Assembly: GCA_009665115.1 (NCBI GenBank)
Contig: WJXE01000057.1
Coordinates: 1-9,469, forward strand
Reading direction: 5' to 3'
Source of the DNA: Nitrosopumilales archaeon
GTDB lineage: Archaea > Thermoproteota > Nitrososphaeria > Nitrososphaerales > Nitrososphaeraceae
DNA length: 9,469 bases
Under the pieces are notes generated by a model. That model did no database searches. It worked only from the letters and a program-made list of their open reading frames with translations, and was not told where the DNA came from. Shown piece by piece: positions 6,495-9,469 of this stretch (positions are counted from its first letter, which is position 1; each line of letters opens with the position of its first letter). Both the position numbers and the translations under genes were made by a program.

Positions 6495-8312
6495 TTAGTG
6501 ACTCGCAAACGCGCCCCCGCTGTTAATTCTTTCCATTTGTGCAGCAGAATTTGGCACAGCGTTGCTGCTGAATCCATTACCAGATTTGAACATTATGTTC
6601 TTGGCGAGTGGAACTGCAATGCCAGATCCTCCTGACGACGGCAACGGAAGTACGGCTGGTGAGTTGTGGAACATTCCTTGAATGTATGTAGTGATAGGAG
6701 TCAGAAACGGATCCGGATAGACTCCGATAATAAGTGTCAATCCAGCAAGCGCCGCCATTGTTATTGTAATATACCTGCCAGAGTCTCGGATGTTAACCAA
6801 TTCTTGCGGTATCTTGCCAAAGAAGATACGCTTGTACATCCAGAGTAAATAAGCGGAGGATAACACAGTCGTCAACATACCAAATCCAAATAATGCAATC
6901 CTAAGTGAATTCGCGTCGTGAACCCCTGTCTGTAATACACCGTTGAAAAGGATCCATTCAGACATAAAACCGCTTGTAGGAGGAATGCCAAAAAGTGTGA
7001 GAAGACCAATCATTGCCAGGACTGCTGTGTACGGCATCTTACCGGCTAGACCGCCTAACTTCGACATACTAGTAGTGCCCGTCTGAAGACTAATTGACCC
7101 CGCCATCATGAAGAGGATTGCCTTGCCAAGCCCGCTTGTTACATACAGTAATGTTGCTCCGGTGACTCCAAGAACGCTACCGGAACCAAGACCAAATAAA
7201 ATATAACCCATATTGCTTATAGTTGAATAAGCAAGAACTTTCCTGATATCGTCCTGCATCAGTGCCATCGCTCCACCATAGATCATTGTGGCAAGACCCC
7301 AGATGTTGATATAAAGACTATATTGGACGTAGTTTCCACCCAAAAGGTCTAACCATATTCGTAAAATACCGTAGGTAGCAATACCTACTAACAGGATTGA
7401 GACCGGAGTAGGTGCTCCGGCTACAGAGGATGGAACCCAAGAGTGCAGCAAAAAGCCACCTATCTTTACCCCAAGCCCCAATACAACAGCAAAAATTATA
7501 ATCGACATCCATTGTGCAGGTATTTGTGATACGTGGGCCCTGACTGTACTATAGTCAAAACCTCCTGCAAAGAAACCAATTGATAGCAAACCAAGTAACA
7601 GCACAACTGAGCCTGCGTGCGTCCAGAAAAAGAACATCAGACCTGTTCTTTGTCTTGAACCGTAGCCAAAAAACGATATAAGAAAGAATGAGGGTAAAAG
7701 GACTAATTCAAAGAAGACGTAGAACTCGATCAAGTTGGTCGCAAGGACCATGCCAAGGGTTCCCATTGCAAATACCATGAATAGTGCAAAGTAAAGCCCT
7801 AGTTGCGAGTTTACATACCGTTGTTCTTCGACCCCTATCGTTGTTGTTGTTAAAGAGCCACTCTCAGTGTTAGCAATGCCAGAAGTATCATTTCGTCTCT
7901 CCGCATCTGCCGCATAGGCCGGACCACGAGCTACTGATGTGCTTTCAGTACTCTTCCCCCCTCCAAAACGACTACGAGCTTCATCAATTATTTTGCGATT
8001 CATATACGGCTTTGAATAAATTATAAGAACTGTAAACCATATGTAGTTGATAATTGCAAATGGAAGACTAAGACCATCTAGTCTAAGACCAAAATTCCCA
8101 AATTGGCCCCAAGGATAACTTTCGCTGTATACGGTGCGTCCTCCGTTCAACATTGACGCGGGGACAAAGAGCAGGCCGGTTGATATGACCAAAACGCCAA
8201 AAGAAAACCATGTTACCGCAGCTAGACCAGCTCTTTTACCTAGGAAATAGGCGACTGGCGACAACAAAAGAGGCATAAAGGTCGCTATTAAAAGGAAAAA
8301 CGACTCTGCCAT
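6495..8312 (-). CDS. nuoM: NADH-quinone-oxidoreductase-type complex I subunit M (antiporter-like) with polar insertion
   Basis: A 605-residue membrane protein, the middle proton-pumping subunit of the complex I arm. Family hallmarks are E202 in V-F-F-E-L-V-L-L-P-S (TM5), K283 in G-V-K-I-G-G-F-L-L-H-S-W-V-P followed by A-G-A-P-T-P-V-S, and E452 in G-F-M-S-E-W-I-L-F (TM12). There are two oddities. Residues about 104-168, between the third and fourth membrane segments, form a polar loop rich in Gly, Ser, Thr, Ala and Arg where relatives have a short turn. The TM8 segment V-S-I-L-L-V-G-I-A-T-Y-G appears about four residues short, lacking the L-L-K lysine of E. coli NuoM (Lys265). A polar tail follows residue 550. 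ATG 8312 lies 11 nt after the nuoK stop with AGG directly before it. I assign NuoM by position and by the lack of a NuoL-type transverse helix. Confidence 0.92.
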   Translation of the reverse strand: MAESFFLLIATFMPLLLSPVAYFLGKRAGLAAVTWFSFGVLVISTGLLFVPASMLNGGRTVYSESYPWGQFGNFGLRLDGLSLPFAIINYIWFTVLIIYSKPYMNRKIIDEARSRFGGGKSTESTSVARGPAYAADAERRNDTSGIANTESGSLTTTTIGVEEQRYVNSQLGLYFALFMVFAMGTLGMVLATNLIEFYVFFELVLLPSFFLISFFGYGSRQRTGLMFFFWTHAGSVVLLLGLLSIGFFAGGFDYSTVRAHVSQIPAQWMSIIIFAVVLGLGVKIGGFLLHSWVPSSVAGAPTPVSILLVGIATYGILRIWLDLLGGNYVQYSLYINIWGLATMIYGGAMALMQDDIRKVLAYSTISNMGYILFGLGSGSVLGVTGATLLYVTSGLGKAILFMMAGSISLQTGTTSMSKLGGLAGKMPYTAVLAMIGLLTLFGIPPTSGFMSEWILFNGVLQTGVHDANSLRIALFGFGMLTTVLSSAYLLWMYKRIFFGKIPQELVNIRDSGRYITITMAALAGLTLIIGVYPDPFLTPITTYIQGMFHNSPAVLPLPSSGGSGIAVPLAKNIMFKSGNGFSSNAVPNSAAQMERINSGGAFASH

Positions 8313-8323
8313 CCTTTTGATAC

Positions 8324-8626
8324 CTAGCCCTTCATACTCCTAAATTCTTCAACATCGATCTCTTTGTATAACCTATATGCGATGATAATGATACCAAGCC
8401 CGACCGCTACTTCTGCAGCAGCGATGGCAATAGAAAAAAGCGCGAACATTTGACCTTGGGGATTATGCAAATTTCTTGAGAAAGCAATCAAATTTAGATT
8501 AGCCGCATTCGCGATAATTTCTATCGAAAAGATCATGCGTATGGCGTTACGCTTGACGACCAGGCCATATATACCAATTGCAAAAAGGACAACGGCCACA
8601 GTAACAAAATCAATTAACTCGTTCAT
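8324..8626 (-). CDS. nuoK: NADH-quinone-oxidoreductase-type complex I subunit K
   Basis: A 100-residue protein with three membrane helices (about 4-23, 28-48 and 60-86), the usual NuoK length and layout. The two membrane glutamates needed for proton transfer in NuoK stand at their expected places, E36 in S-I-E-I-I-A-N-A-A-N and E72 in A-A-A-E-V-A-V-G-L. NuoK is the MrpC-like subunit linking the quinone-side E-channel to the antiporter-like subunits. Its ATG at 8626 lies inside the end of nuoJ (17-nt overlap), so it is probably translated by coupling. nuoM follows after 11 nt. Confidence 0.96.
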   Translation of the reverse strand: MNELIDFVTVAVVLFAIGIYGLVVKRNAIRMIFSIEIIANAANLNLIAFSRNLHNPQGQMFALFSIAIAAAEVAVGLGIIIIAYRLYKEIDVEEFRSMKG

Positions 8627-9134
8627 TTTTTTGTTCTATATCCTCCCTTCGTGCCAACGCTAGCGCGCCAATTACAGAAGCAGCTAACGTAAGTCCCAAT
8701 AGTACTAAAACCGGAGCGTAATAAGTCACCATCTGTTTACCTATCGTAGCGATATCAATTGGCGGTTTATTAAATTGAGTAAATGCCGGATTGCCAAGAC
8801 CTGAAGCTAAAACTACAGCACCTATTCCTCCTATAAAAACCAGCAGTAAAACAATCCCTGCGGCTTTTCTTCTATAGTCCTCTTTTATTGAAAAAAGGGC
8901 TTGGGTTCGCACTAGCATAACTGTAAATATAACCAGTACTGCCACCGCACCAACATATACCGTGATCTGGAACATCGCAACAAATGGCGAATCTAGAAGC
9001 AGAAAAAAGCCGGCAATCCCCATCATAGATATTGCAAGGGCGATTGCGCCGTAGACAAGCTCCCGCGTTTCAAGAGCAACTATTGCCGAACCTATAGTCA
9101 GGATTGCAACGCTAATAAATAAAGCATCAGCCAT
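8610..9134 (-). CDS. nuoJ: NADH-quinone-oxidoreductase-type complex I subunit J
   Basis: A 174-residue protein with five membrane helices (roughly 3-22, 27-47, 52-75, 92-110 and 138-161), the MrpG/NuoJ-like subunit lining the E-channel. The diagnostic third helix reads F-Q-I-T-V-Y-V-G-A-V-A-V-L-V-I-F; its tyrosine is residue 60 here, next to the conserved Tyr59 of E. coli NuoJ, which supports the start chosen. That start is ATG 9134, giving an 8-nt overlap with the nuoI stop. Other in-frame starts are ATG 9149 and TTG 9158, which would add 5 or 8 residues ahead of M-A-D-A-L-F. The C-terminal tail is short and charged. Confidence 0.93.
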   Translation of the reverse strand: MADALFISVAILTIGSAIVALETRELVYGAIALAISMMGIAGFFLLLDSPFVAMFQITVYVGAVAVLVIFTVMLVRTQALFSIKEDYRRKAAGIVLLLVFIGGIGAVVLASGLGNPAFTQFNKPPIDIATIGKQMVTYYAPVLVLLGLTLAASVIGALALARREDIEQKNERVN

Positions 9135-9469
9135 GATGTGAAGCACCATGATCGTCAATTTTTATTTCGACATCACCGCTATATTTCGGCTTGATGGCTA
9201 ATTGTGCTGGAGTATAAATCAAGTGTTCCTTCGTAAATGATGAGAGTTCATAGTCATTTGTCATAAACAATGCATAGAATGGACAGGCATCTACACATAA
9301 CCCACAAAATACACATTTGCCATAGTCTATTTGGGGCATGATGGCTTTCTTGTTATGCTTCCATTGTTCGTCCACCTTTACCATACCAATGGCTTCTGCA
9401 ATGCCTTCACACGTAATTGCACAGAGCTGACATCCGGTACATTTATCATGGTATAGAATGTGTCTGCCC
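9127..9469 (-). CDS. nuoI: Complex I subunit I, two 4Fe-4S ferredoxin-like (partial, 5' end outside window)
   Basis: The C-terminal 113 residues of NuoI, the 8Fe ferredoxin-like subunit that passes electrons to the terminal N2 cluster. Two motifs are visible, C-T-G-C-Q-L-C-A-I-T-C (visible residues 10-20) and C-V-F-C-G-L-C-V-D-A-C-P (52-63), each C-x2-C-x2-C-x3-C and together binding two 4Fe-4S clusters. The ATG at 9384 lies between the two motifs and is internal: the frame continues upstream with the first cluster motif and runs off the right edge at 9469. The tail is His- and Asp-rich (D-D-H-G-A-S-H-H-G). The stop overlaps the nuoJ start by 8 nt. The rest of NuoI, and presumably nuoH and the peripheral-arm genes, lie beyond the window. 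Confidence 0.96.
   Translation of the reverse strand, partial: GRHILYHDKCTGCQLCAITCEGIAEAIGMVKVDEQWKHNKKAIMPQIDYGKCVFCGLCVDACPFYALFMTNDYELSSFTKEHLIYTPAQLAIKPKYSGDVEIKIDDHGASHHG

Noticed and set aside
9127..9384. Start of nuoI at the ATG at 9384
   Set aside because: The frame continues upstream with the first CxxCxxCxxxC motif, so this ATG is internal and the gene is cut by the window edge.

Overview
The window looks like chromosomal DNA from an ammonia-oxidising-type archaeon (Thaumarchaeota / Nitrososphaeria). The evidence is the complex I gene order I-J-K-M-L-N with no nuoE/F/G in the visible part, archaeal-style tRNAs with TATA boxes at the expected distance, a tRNA-Glu interrupted by a bulge-helix-bulge intron, and an isoprenyl diphosphate synthase. 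The lineage call is inferred from gene content and order; no marker gene fixes it to a genus. Base composition is moderate, near 40-45% GC by eye.

Layout. Positions 1-303 hold no gene I can defend. One minus-strand frame there (149-303) looks protein-like but lacks a good start and is interrupted at a 13-bp imperfect tandem duplication. A tRNA-Met (CAT) follows on the minus strand (304-376) with its own TATA box. Upstream of it, also on the minus strand, is a 218-residue heme-oxygenase-fold diiron protein of the CADD/PqqC-like group (507-1163). It keeps not only the metal ligands but also the tyrosine and lysine that CADD uses to make p-aminobenzoate from its own side chain. On the plus strand come a tRNA-Glu (TTC) with a 28-nt intron in the D-loop (1447-1550) and a short, divergent all-trans polyprenyl diphosphate synthase (1707-2552).

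From 2728 to the right edge everything is one minus-strand block of complex I membrane-arm genes. In transcription order these are nuoI (5' end cut by the window edge), nuoJ, nuoK, nuoM, nuoL and nuoN. Overlaps of 8 and 17 nt (I/J, J/K) and gaps of 11, 45 and 17 nt (K/M, M/L, L/N) indicate a single operon. NuoI carries two 4Fe-4S clusters of the electron wire. NuoJ and NuoK form the E-channel link. NuoM, NuoL and NuoN are the three antiporter-like proton-pumping subunits, with the NuoL transverse helix tying the arm together. nuoN ends the visible operon and converges on the prenyl synthase gene across 175 bp.

Most of the window is ordinary housekeeping DNA. The parts worth a second look are the D-loop tRNA intron, the CADD-type residues in the diiron protein, a roughly 60-residue polar insertion and an apparent loss of the TM8 lysine in NuoM, and the missing post-SARM lysine motif in the prenyl synthase.
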